Source: Massilia frigida (GTDB taxonomy: Bacteria > Pseudomonadota > Gammaproteobacteria > Burkholderiales > Burkholderiaceae_D). From it: a stretch of 64,000 bases of DNA. Positions 35,819 through 43,245 of this stretch are shown here, in pieces. The notes under the pieces were generated by a model. That model saw only the letters and a program-made list of their open reading frames with translations. It was not told where the DNA came from and searched no databases. Positions within the stretch are counted from its first letter, which is position 1. Each line of letters opens with the position of its first letter. The DNA is taken from contig NZ_WHJG01000001.1 of the NCBI RefSeq assembly GCF_011682175.1, forward strand, positions 62,001 through 126,000. Direction: 5' to 3'. A program made the translations under genes and the position numbers.

Positions 35819-37632
35819 TGCGCGCCTCCCTGATCCTGGCGGCAGCGCTGGCCGCGCCGGCCTTCGCATCGGCTACCGCGTCGGCTACCGCGCCGGCTAC
35901 CGCGCCGGCTACCGCGTCGGCTACCGCGCCGGCTACCGCGCCAACGCCCGCACTGACGCCGCCGCTGTCGCACTTCGGCATCGCGCAGCAAGCCATGCCG
36001 GCTTTCATCCAGCGCTACCAGCTCGATTACGCCAGCCTCGACAAACTGTACACGGTGGCCAACGGCAGCGCGCGCGCGCGCCAGATGCAGGAGTTTTTCG
36101 AGCAGTGGCGCGCCGCCCTCGACGCCCTGCCGTTCGACAGCTTCGGCGTGGAAGACCGCATCGACGTGGTCATGATGCGCAACCAGATCGACTTCGAGCT
36201 GCGCGAACTGGCAGCCCAGCGCAAGCGCTTCGCCGAGGCCGAGCCGCTGGCGCCGTTCGTGCGTCCGCTGATCGACATGGCCGAAGCGCGCCGCGTGATG
36301 CAGGCGCAGGATGGCGCGGCCAGTGCGGCCGTGCTGCAGCAGGCGCTGGTGGCGGTGCGCAAGGCGCAGGAAGCGCTGCTGGCCGGCGCCGACATCAATG
36401 CGCCCAAGCCGATGGCCTCGCGCAGCGTGGCCAACCGCGCGGCGCAGGTGCTGGCGGCCACCGCCAAGGACCTGAAAGCCTGGTACGCGTATTACGAAGG
36501 CTACGATCCGCAGCTCACGTGGTGGGTCAAGCGCCCCTACGCCGACCTGGACAAGGCCATGAGCGATTACGCGGCCAGCCTGAACGAACGGCTGGTGGGC
36601 AAGGCGTCGGCCAAGCTGCTCAATGTGACGGGCGACCCGATCGGGCGCGAAGGGTTGATGAGCGCCCTGCGGCGCGAGATGATCCCGTACACGCCGGAAG
36701 AACTGATGGCGCTGGCCGAAAAGGAGCTGGCCTGGGGCGAGGCCGAACTGCGCAAGGCGTCGGCCGAAATGGGTTTCGGCAGCGACTGGCATGCGGCCAT
36801 GGAGAAGGTCAAGACCATGTACGTGGCGCCGGGCGAACAGCCGGCCATGGTGCTGGGCCTGGCCAAGGAAGCGATCGATTACATGGCGGCCAACAAGCTG
36901 GTGACGGTGCCCGAAGTGGCGCGCCGCAGCTGGCGCATGGACATGCTTTCGCCCGAGGCGCAGCTGATCAACCCCTTTTTCCTGGGCGGCGACACGATCC
37001 TGGTGTCCTACCCCACGGCCGACATGACGCACGAGCAAAAGCTGATGTCCATGCGCGGCAATAACCCGCACTTTTCGCGCGCGACCGTGCAGCACGAACT
37101 CATTCCAGGCCATCACCTGCAAGGGTTCATGGCGGATCGCTACCAGCCGCAGCGCCGCCTGTTCGATTCGCCCTTCTTCACCGAAGGCTGGGCCGTGTAC
37201 TGGGAAATGCTGCTGTACGAGCGCAAATTCGCCGTCAGGCCGGAAGACCGGATCGGGATGATGTTCTGGCGTAATCACCGGGCGGCGCGCATCCTGTTTT
37301 CGCTCGGCTTCCACATGGGTAAAGTCACGCCCGAGCAGGCGGTCGAGATGCTGATTGCCCGCGTCGGCCACGAGCCGGATAACGCGCGCGCCGAGGTGCG
37401 GCGCTCGTTCAACGGCGATTATCCGCCGCTGTACCAGGCCGGCTACATGGTCGGGGCGCTGCAACTGCGCGAACTGAAACGCGAGCTGGTCGACGGCGGC
37501 AACATGACGCTACTCGAATACCACGACCGCATTCTCGAAGGCGGCGTGCTGCCCATCGAACTGGTACGCGCGCGCCTGAAGAACGAGAAGGTCGCGCGCG
37601 ACTTCAAGGCGGGCTGGCGCTTCTACAAATAG
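35818..37632 (+). CDS. DUF885 domain protein (putative metallopeptidase), copy 1
   Basis: 604 residues. Signal peptide MRASLILAAALAAPAFASA. Directly after it is a low-complexity Thr/Ala/Pro/Ser linker encoded by six 12-bp repeats (35871-35942). The rest is a DUF885 domain with the HExxxxHH-like motif TVQHELIPGHHLQGFM and the partner motif FFTEGWAVYWEMLLYE, which together look like a zinc peptidase centre; biochemical function is not established for most members. Starts at the TGATG overlap with the amino-acid binding protein gene, so amino-acid or peptide metabolism is a sensible context. About the same size as the DUF885 product at 40796-42604 but only distantly similar. Confidence 0.88.
   Translation: MRASLILAAALAAPAFASATASATAPATAPATASATAPATAPTPALTPPLSHFGIAQQAMPAFIQRYQLDYASLDKLYTVANGSARARQMQEFFEQWRAALDALPFDSFGVEDRIDVVMMRNQIDFELRELAAQRKRFAEAEPLAPFVRPLIDMAEARRVMQAQDGAASAAVLQQALVAVRKAQEALLAGADINAPKPMASRSVANRAAQVLAATAKDLKAWYAYYEGYDPQLTWWVKRPYADLDKAMSDYAASLNERLVGKASAKLLNVTGDPIGREGLMSALRREMIPYTPEELMALAEKELAWGEAELRKASAEMGFGSDWHAAMEKVKTMYVAPGEQPAMVLGLAKEAIDYMAANKLVTVPEVARRSWRMDMLSPEAQLINPFFLGGDTILVSYPTADMTHEQKLMSMRGNNPHFSRATVQHELIPGHHLQGFMADRYQPQRRLFDSPFFTEGWAVYWEMLLYERKFAVRPEDRIGMMFWRNHRAARILFSLGFHMGKVTPEQAVEMLIARVGHEPDNARAEVRRSFNGDYPPLYQAGYMVGALQLRELKRELVDGGNMTLLEYHDRILEGGVLPIELVRARLKNEKVARDFKAGWRFYK
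35871..35942 (+). repeat. Six tandem 12-bp repeats within DUF885 gene
   Basis: Unit GGCTACCGCG(T/C)C repeated six times without interruption in the order TC, CC, CC, TC, CC, CC, so a 36-bp higher-order unit occurs twice. In frame it encodes alternating TAS/TAP tetrapeptides in the linker after the signal peptide. Length changes would keep the reading frame. Confidence 0.9.
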
Positions 37633-37635
37633 GCG

Positions 37636-37941
37636 TCAGCGCCGCAAGCGCTTGAGGAACACCGTCATCTCGCGCGAGGACTGGAGGTCGCCCTGCTTCA
37701 CGGCGACTTCCAGTCCTTTGTTCCAGGCCGCTTCCGCCTCCTGCGGCCGGTCCAGCGCTTGCCAGGCTTTACCGAGCAGCTTCCAGGCCGCCGAGTAAGC
37801 GGGATTTTGCTGCGTGGCCTGTTGCAGGTGCAGCGCCGCCGCCGCCGCGTCGCCCTCCTTGAGGCAGGCGTTGCCCAGGCCGAAGCGCAGCAGGGCGTTA
37901 TCGCGCCCCGCTGCCAATAGTTTTTCCAGTTGTTCGCGCAT
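37636..37941 (-). CDS. Small tetratricopeptide repeat protein
   Basis: 101 residues. Two to three TPR units are visible: ALLRFGLGNACLKEGDAAAA, SAAWKLLGKAWQALDRPQEA and AEAAWNKGLEVAVKQGD. No signal peptide, so a cytoplasmic adaptor. Small TPR proteins of this type are common in this bacterial group with unknown partners. Lies 12 nt after the MFS transporter gene on the same strand and converges with the DUF885 gene (3 nt apart), so it is probably the second gene of the transporter transcript. Confidence 0.8.
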   Translation of the reverse strand: MREQLEKLLAAGRDNALLRFGLGNACLKEGDAAAAALHLQQATQQNPAYSAAWKLLGKAWQALDRPQEAEAAWNKGLEVAVKQGDLQSSREMTVFLKRLRR

Positions 37942-37953
37942 GATCGTCTTCTC

Positions 37954-39360
37954 CTATCGTTTGCCGGGCGCGCGCGCCAGCAGCGCCGCCAGTGCGGGCG
38001 CCAGCGCAAAGCTGGCGAACAGCCACATGGCCGCCGACTGCGCGCCCGCCTTGCCTCCCGGCGCGGTCAATCCGGCGCCATTGGCCACCAGTCCCGCCAC
38101 CGCCGCGCCGATCGCCATGCCGTACAACTGCACGGTGGTGATCGCCGCCGATGCCAGGCCGCCCTCGCCCGCCGGCGCCAGCGTCAGCACGCGCGTGAGC
38201 AGATGCGGCCAGCCGAGGCCCACGCCGGCCCCGGCGCCGGCCAGCGCCAGGCCGCACAGGAGCATCAGCATGGCGGGCGAGAGGACGTCGCCACCCGGCA
38301 CCAGCAGCGCGAGGGCCAGCAGGCTGCCTGCGCCCAGCACCGGGCCGGCGCGCAGCATCGCCACCGCACTCGCACCTTCGCGCCCTGACGACAGCATCGA
38401 ACTGGCGCTCCAGCCGGCCGCCATGGCCGCGCTCAGGTAGCCAGCGGCCAGCGGCGTGTAGCCGTGCAGCGTCTGCAAAAAATACGGTACGTAGATTTCA
38501 GTGGTGGTGCCGGCCAGGAGCAAGGCCACGCTGGCATACACCGCGCCCAGTGGCGATTTGAGGGCGGTGGTCCCGGCAGGCAGCAGGCGCACCGGCGAGC
38601 GGCGCTCGACGGCGATCGCCGCCACGCCGAGCGCGATCCCGGCCGCGACGCCCGCGCCCTGCCAGGCGAGCATGCGCGACAAGCCGCCGGCGGCCACCGC
38701 CAGCACCGAGGCGGCCAGCAGCGCGATCTGGCGCACCGGGATCGGCGGCTGCGCGGATGCGGCGGCGGCCGGACGCAATCGCCCCGCGACCAGCAGCGCT
38801 TGCAGCAAGGCGACCGGCAGCAGGGTCCAGAATGCCCAGCGCCAGTGCCCGGCCTGGGCAAACAGGCCGCCCACGGCCGGCCCGCACAAGGTGGCCACGC
38901 CCCACATGCCCGATACCAGGGCCACCGCGCGCGGCCACAGGGGCGCGGGGAACACCACGCGGATCAGCGCATAGCTCAGTGCCGCCAGGGCGCCGCCGCC
39001 CAGGCCCTGCACGCTGCGTCCGGCCAGCATCCACGGCATCGACATCGCGCTGGCGCAGGCGCTTGACCCCAGCGCAAAGATGCCGAGCGCCGCCAGGCAG
39101 GCGCCGCGCGCACCGGCGGCGGCCAGCAGGCGCACCGACAGGGCCGCGCCGAGGATGGAGGCGACCACGAACAGGGTGGTGTTCCAGGCATACCAGTCCA
39201 GGCCTCCGATGTCCCGCACCACCGATGGCAGCACGGTGGTGACGATGTGGACATTGATCGCATGCAGCGCCACGCCGCCGGTCAGGGCCAGGGCCAGCAG
39301 ACCGTTTTGGCCGGAAAACAGTGCGCCCCAGGAGGCGGTGGAAGGGAAGGCAGTGGACAT
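37954..39360 (-). CDS. MFS transporter (DHA2-like drug/solute exporter)
   Basis: 468 residues from ATG 39360. Fourteen-helix-type major facilitator: GGVALHAINVHIVTTVLPSV and RDIGGLDWYAWNTTLFVVAS in the first helices, SVQGLGGGALAALSYALIRV as the motif-C region, and GMWGVATLCGPAVGGLFAQA. The IGG-LDWY and motif C pattern are like antiporter-type DHA2 exporters (proton-driven efflux of drugs or metabolites). Divergently paired with an HTH regulator carrying a cysteine cluster, which suggests inducible expression. The substrate cannot be named from sequence. Confidence 0.88.
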   Translation of the reverse strand: MSTAFPSTASWGALFSGQNGLLALALTGGVALHAINVHIVTTVLPSVVRDIGGLDWYAWNTTLFVVASILGAALSVRLLAAAGARGACLAALGIFALGSSACASAMSMPWMLAGRSVQGLGGGALAALSYALIRVVFPAPLWPRAVALVSGMWGVATLCGPAVGGLFAQAGHWRWAFWTLLPVALLQALLVAGRLRPAAAASAQPPIPVRQIALLAASVLAVAAGGLSRMLAWQGAGVAAGIALGVAAIAVERRSPVRLLPAGTTALKSPLGAVYASVALLLAGTTTEIYVPYFLQTLHGYTPLAAGYLSAAMAAGWSASSMLSSGREGASAVAMLRAGPVLGAGSLLALALLVPGGDVLSPAMLMLLCGLALAGAGAGVGLGWPHLLTRVLTLAPAGEGGLASAAITTVQLYGMAIGAAVAGLVANGAGLTAPGGKAGAQSAAMWLFASFALAPALAALLARAPGKR

Positions 39361-39442
39361 GGCGGGTGATCGACAGGAGGGCTGGATTGGCTTAATATGC
39401 AAGCAATTGGTTGGATTAATAAGTGGATAATAAGGCGGCAGC

Positions 39443-40099
39443 ATGACTTATGCAAGCAAATCGTTGGATAATTCGGCCGATGGCAAGACGGCCGACCGCA
39501 TCTTGTTCTTCATCAAGTCCAGGGGGCCGAGCGCCACGGCCAGCCTGGCGCAGATGCTGGAGATGACGCCCGAGGCGGCGCGCCAGCAGGTACAGAAGCT
39601 GGCCGCGGCGGGCTTGATCGAAGGCCGGCAGCAGGATGCGGCGGGCGTGGGCCGGCCGCGCCAGCACTGGGTGCTGACCGAGGCCGGCAACCGGCGCTTT
39701 CCCGACACGCATGCGCAAATGACGGTGCAGCTGATCGGATCGATCCGCCAGTTGTTTGGCGAGGAAGGGCTGGACAAGCTGGTGGCGCAGCGCGAGAGCG
39801 AAGCGCGCGCGCTGTACCAACAGGCCTGCGGCGGCGCCAGCGTAGCCGAGCGGCTGGAACAGCTGGCCGCGATCCGCACCGGCGAAGGCTACATGGCGCG
39901 CATCGAGGCCGATGCCCAGGGCTGGCTGCTGATCGAAGACCACTGCCCCATCTGCGCCGCGGCGCGCACCTGCCAGGGCTTTTGCCGCTCCGAGCTGCAA
40001 CTGTTCACCGAGATCGCCGGTCCCGGCACGACGGTGACGCGCGAACAGCATGTGCTGGCCGGGGCCACGCGCTGTGCTTACCGCATCGCTCCTGTATGA
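39443..40099 (+). CDS. HTH transcriptional regulator with C-terminal four-cysteine cluster
   Basis: 218 residues. Winged HTH at about 15-75 (SATASLAQMLEMTPEAARQQ then VQKLAAAGLIEGRQQ) of the COG2345 DeoR/ArsR-like type. The C-terminal half has Cys168, Cys171, Cys177 and Cys181 in DHCPICAAARTCQGFCRSEL, a compact cysteine set like that of SufR-type regulators that hold an Fe-S cluster or metal. It is transcribed away from the MFS exporter gene with 82 nt between starts, so it probably controls that gene and itself, possibly sensing redox, iron-sulfur status or a metal. Ligand identity is inference. Confidence 0.82.
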   Translation: MTYASKSLDNSADGKTADRILFFIKSRGPSATASLAQMLEMTPEAARQQVQKLAAAGLIEGRQQDAAGVGRPRQHWVLTEAGNRRFPDTHAQMTVQLIGSIRQLFGEEGLDKLVAQRESEARALYQQACGGASVAERLEQLAAIRTGEGYMARIEADAQGWLLIEDHCPICAAARTCQGFCRSELQLFTEIAGPGTTVTREQHVLAGATRCAYRIAPV

Positions 40100-40163
40100 A
40101 AGTTGCTTGATAGACTCAGCCAGATTGACTATGCTTCGCGCATCTGACTATTGCGGAGCTGGC

Positions 40164-40496
40164 ATGACCACACAAACACCAACAGGCATCGGAAAACTGT
40201 TCGCCGTCGCCTGCCTGATCGAAGGCCTGACCTGGACCGGCCTCTTGATCGGCATGTTCCTCAAGTACGTCACCGACACCACCGACCTGGGCGTATGGCT
40301 GTTCGGGCGGCTGCACGGCGTCGCCTTCATGTTCTACGTGGTCGTGGCGGTGCTGTCCGCGCTGCGCCTGCGCTGGCCGTGGTGGGCCAGCGCCATCGCC
40401 GTGCTCGCCGCGGTGCCGCCACTGGTGACGATTCCGGTGGAAATCTGGTTCCAGCGGCGCGGATTTCTCACCGAGAAGCCAGCCGCGCAATCGTAA
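40164..40496 (+). CDS. DUF3817 small integral membrane protein
   Basis: 110 residues from ATG 40164 with GGAG upstream. Three hydrophobic helices with the DUF3817 pattern: LFAVACLIEGLTWTGLLIGM, then FLKYVTDTTDLGVWLFGRLH, then GVAFMFYVVVAVLSALRLRW and a final VTIPVEIWFQRRG. Members are small inner-membrane proteins of unknown role, often annotated as YdzA-like. It lies 64 nt after the regulator gene on the same strand and may be co-transcribed. The downstream hairpin at 40503-40532 ends the unit. Confidence 0.82.
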   Translation: MTTQTPTGIGKLFAVACLIEGLTWTGLLIGMFLKYVTDTTDLGVWLFGRLHGVAFMFYVVVAVLSALRLRWPWWASAIAVLAAVPPLVTIPVEIWFQRRGFLTEKPAAQS

Positions 40497-40502
40497 AACA
40501 AA

Positions 40503-40532
40503 AAGCCGCTCACGTGAATCGGTGAGCGGCTT
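40503..40532. terminator. Bidirectional-looking hairpin
   Basis: Perfect 11-bp stem AAGCCGCTCAC / GTGAGCGGCTT around GTGAATCG, 6 nt after the DUF3817 stop. The A-run in front makes it a better intrinsic terminator on the minus strand than on the plus strand, where only TT follows. Confidence 0.55.
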
Positions 40533-40795
40533 GAATGGCAGCGGCCACGGACTCGGCGCAAGGCGCTGCAAGCCGGGCTTGCCTGGGCCGGTCAGCATCT
40601 CGCAGTTTGCTGGCTCGGCGAAAGCACGTCGTCTGGCGTCGATCATACGCGCGAGCGCGCGAGCGCGACAATACAAATTCCCACTCGTGCGGACGTGGCC
40701 GATATGGCAAATCTATCGCGCACTTGACGGGCGGTAAGCGATCTGAAAATCGCGTATCCTGATGGCCGATTTCACTTTTCCACCGGATATACATC
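40533..40795. other. Intergenic region before DUF885 copy 2
   Basis: No convincing ORF, RNA gene or repeat seen. The only notable feature is a run of alternating GCGCGAGCGCGCGAGCGCGA around 40650-40670, which is locally self-complementary. The promoter of the following gene should be in the last 60 nt. Confidence 0.3.
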
Positions 40796-42604
40796 ATGCA
40801 TAAAAGTCTTGCCCGGACCGCCTTGTGGGCGGCGCTCGCCGTGACCTTCGCGCCCGCTGCGGCGCTTGCCGCGCCGCCGGCCGGAAAAGTGTCCGGCGTG
40901 GTCTCGGCCCAGGCCAAGAAACAGCTTGATGCGCTGGCGCTGGAGTATTACGAAGCGGTGGCGCGCTTCGACCCGGTCGACGCCACCGACCGTGGCGACA
41001 ACCGCTTCGACGACCAGATCGGCCTGAGCATCGGTCCCAAGGAGCATGCGCGCCAGAATGCGCACTACAACGTCTTCCTCAACCGCCTGCACGCGCTGGA
41101 CCGGCGCGCGCTCGACCTGCGCTCGCAGACCAACTACGACGTGCTCGAATTCGAGTTGAACGGTCTCCTGTCGTTCGCCAACCTGCCGGAACTGATGCTG
41201 CCCGTGAACCAGATGGACAGCATCCCGGTCACCATCGCCAACTACGCCAGCGGCGACGGCGCCCAGCCCCTGACCACGGTCAAGCAATACAAGGCGTACC
41301 TGAACCGCCTGACGCAGCTGCCGGCATGGATCGACCAGGCCATCGCCAATATGCGCGAGGGGATGCGCGTGGGCGTGACCCTGCCGCGCGCGGCGGTGGT
41401 ATCGATGCTGCCGCAATTCCAGAAACTGGTCAGCGCCAAGGCGGAAGAGAGCATTTACTACACCCCGATCCGCAACATGCCGGCCTCTTTTTCGGCGGCC
41501 GACAAGGCCGCGCTGGCAGCCGGCTACCGCAAGGCGATCGACGCCAGGCTGGCGCCGGCGCTGGTGCGCCTGGCCAGCTTCATCGAAAAGGACTACCTGC
41601 CGGCGGCGCGCACCAGCACCGGCTGGAGCGCCCTGCCCGAGGGCAAGGAGTGGTATGAAAAGCGCGTGGCGCTCCAGACCACTACCAGCCTGACGCCGGA
41701 GCAGATCCACGCGATCGGCCTGAAGGAAGTGGCGCGCATCCAGGGCGAGTATGCCGTGGTGGGGCCGAAGATGGGCTACACCGGGCCGGCGGTCGCTCTG
41801 CCGGGGTGGGTAGCGCAGCAGGATAAATACAAGCCGTTCAAGACCGACCAGGAAGTCATCGACGTCTACCGCAAGCTCGATGCGCTGCTGCGCACCAAAT
41901 TGCCGGCCTTGTTTACGCTGATGCCGAAAGCGCCGCTGGACCTGCGCCTGGAGCCGGAATTGTCGCGCGCGACGGCCTCGGACCACTACTCGGCGCCGGC
42001 CATCGACGGCTCGCGGCCGGGCGTGTTCTGGTCGGTGGTGACCGATCCGACGCAGTACGGCAGCACCGGCATGGTGACCCTGTTCCTGCACGAGGGACAG
42101 CCCGGCCACCACTTCCACATCGCCCTGCTGCAAGAGCTGAACCTGCCCAAGTTCCGCCAGTTCAGCGGCAACACCGCCTACACCGAAGGCTGGGCGCTGT
42201 ATGCCGAAACCCTGGGCAAGGAGATGGGGCTGTTCGACAAGCCGGAGGATTACTTCGGCCACCTGAACGACGAAATGCTGCGCGCGGTGCGGCTGGTGGT
42301 CGACACCGGCATGCACGCGAAAGGCTGGACCCGCGAGCAATCGATCCAGTACATGCGCGATACCCTGGGCTACCCGGAATCGACGGCCCGCAGCGAAACG
42401 GAGCGCTACATGGTGTGGCCGGGACAGGCGCTCGGCTACAAGATCGGCGCGCTCAAGATCACGGAGCTGCGCCAGCGCGCGCAAGCGGCGCTGGGCGATA
42501 AATTCAACCTGCCCAAGTTCCACGAGATCGTGCTGGAAGACGGTACCTTGCCGCTGTCGCTGCTGGAAGGGAAGATCAACCGCTGGATCGAGAAGAACCA
42601 GTAA
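40796..42604 (+). CDS. DUF885 domain protein (putative metallopeptidase), copy 2
   Basis: 602 residues. Signal peptide MHKSLARTALWAALAVTFAP then AAALA. The DUF885 metal-site-like motifs are intact: TLFLHEGQPGHHFHIALLQE and NTAYTEGWALYAETLGKEMG. After these comes VVDTGMHAKGWTREQSIQYM, a conserved family block, and ARSETERYMVWPGQALGYKI. Predicted periplasmic. The family is related to gluzincin-like peptidases, but substrate data are lacking. Single gene; a fragment resembling its DTGMHAKGWTRE block reappears at 43126-43162. Confidence 0.88.
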   Translation: MHKSLARTALWAALAVTFAPAAALAAPPAGKVSGVVSAQAKKQLDALALEYYEAVARFDPVDATDRGDNRFDDQIGLSIGPKEHARQNAHYNVFLNRLHALDRRALDLRSQTNYDVLEFELNGLLSFANLPELMLPVNQMDSIPVTIANYASGDGAQPLTTVKQYKAYLNRLTQLPAWIDQAIANMREGMRVGVTLPRAAVVSMLPQFQKLVSAKAEESIYYTPIRNMPASFSAADKAALAAGYRKAIDARLAPALVRLASFIEKDYLPAARTSTGWSALPEGKEWYEKRVALQTTTSLTPEQIHAIGLKEVARIQGEYAVVGPKMGYTGPAVALPGWVAQQDKYKPFKTDQEVIDVYRKLDALLRTKLPALFTLMPKAPLDLRLEPELSRATASDHYSAPAIDGSRPGVFWSVVTDPTQYGSTGMVTLFLHEGQPGHHFHIALLQELNLPKFRQFSGNTAYTEGWALYAETLGKEMGLFDKPEDYFGHLNDEMLRAVRLVVDTGMHAKGWTREQSIQYMRDTLGYPESTARSETERYMVWPGQALGYKIGALKITELRQRAQAALGDKFNLPKFHEIVLEDGTLPLSLLEGKINRWIEKNQ

Positions 42605-42734
42605 GGGAATGGATGGCTGCCGCCCCGTGGCATGTTTTGGCGGCCCATCCAGTCATTGACAGCGTATTTGCGGCAGCCTCCCGATCCTGAATCGGGGCGT
42701 TCGTCGCCGGACGACGAAACCAGGGAGTGACGCA

Positions 42735-43109
42735 ATGAAAACCATCGTTTTGCTCGGCCTACTCTTTTCACTCGCCAGCACGTCGCCAGCAAACAGCCAG
42801 GAAGACGCTTCCGGCTTCACCACATTGAAGGGCGCGTACCGAACCTATTCGCGTGGCATGGGAGATCCCGGCGCCCCCACCGCTGCTGACACCAAGATCA
42901 TGTTTTCCATCGACGGCAAGGCTGCACGCGAGATGTTCGATGCCCTGGGCAAGGACGTCAAGGACGCGTGTACCGAGGGTAGCGGAACGCGCGTGCGCAC
43001 GAAAGATCAAGAACGCCTGTGGTGCAGCCGCAGCAAGCAGGGTGTGTATTCCTGCGCTTTCGGGTTCGATCTGAAAAGCGGAAAGAGCATCGGCGGCTCC
43101 CTGTGCTGA
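42735..43109 (+). CDS. Small secreted protein of unknown function
   Basis: 124 residues. Signal peptide MKTIVLLGLLFSLASTSPAN then SQ. Mature chain has four cysteines (in DACTEG, LWCSRS, YSCAFG and the C-terminal SLC), able to form two disulfides, and a repeat-free compact sequence. I do not recognise the family. A GGGAG motif lies seven nt before the start, supporting expression. Stands between the DUF885 gene and the remnant at 43126; no operon partners evident. Confidence 0.7.
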   Translation: MKTIVLLGLLFSLASTSPANSQEDASGFTTLKGAYRTYSRGMGDPGAPTAADTKIMFSIDGKAAREMFDALGKDVKDACTEGSGTRVRTKDQERLWCSRSKQGVYSCAFGFDLKSGKSIGGSLC

Positions 43110-43119
43110 TGGCTCGCCT

Positions 43120-43231
43120 GCATGGCCGACACCGGCATGCAGGCGCCAGGCTAGACCCGCGAATCGCAGCAGTTGAGGCCATACGGCCAGCCGTGTGCAA
43201 TCGTCAGCGAACTGTCACAAGAATTAGTTTA
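43120..43231 (+). pseudogene. Relic fragment of a DUF885 gene
   Basis: Translated in one frame this reads ADTGMQAPG, a TAG stop, then TRESQQLRPYGQ, which parallels VDTGMHAKGWTREQSIQYM of the DUF885 protein at 40796-42604. At the DNA level GACACCGGCATGCA and AGACCCGCGA-like blocks match 42302-42350 closely. The Trp codon of the family has become a stop. No other DUF885 sequence flanks it, so it appears to be the remnant of a deleted gene copy or a small duplication. Confidence 0.55.
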
Positions 43232-43245
43232 ACCAATGGCACTCC

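Noticed and set aside
35871-35942. Short repeat array considered as CRISPR
   Set aside because: Units are 12 bp, directly adjacent without spacers, and translated in frame.
40533-40640. Structured GC-rich spacer considered as tRNA
   Set aside because: No acceptor/T-arm pattern, no anticodon arm and no GGTTCGA-type sequence.
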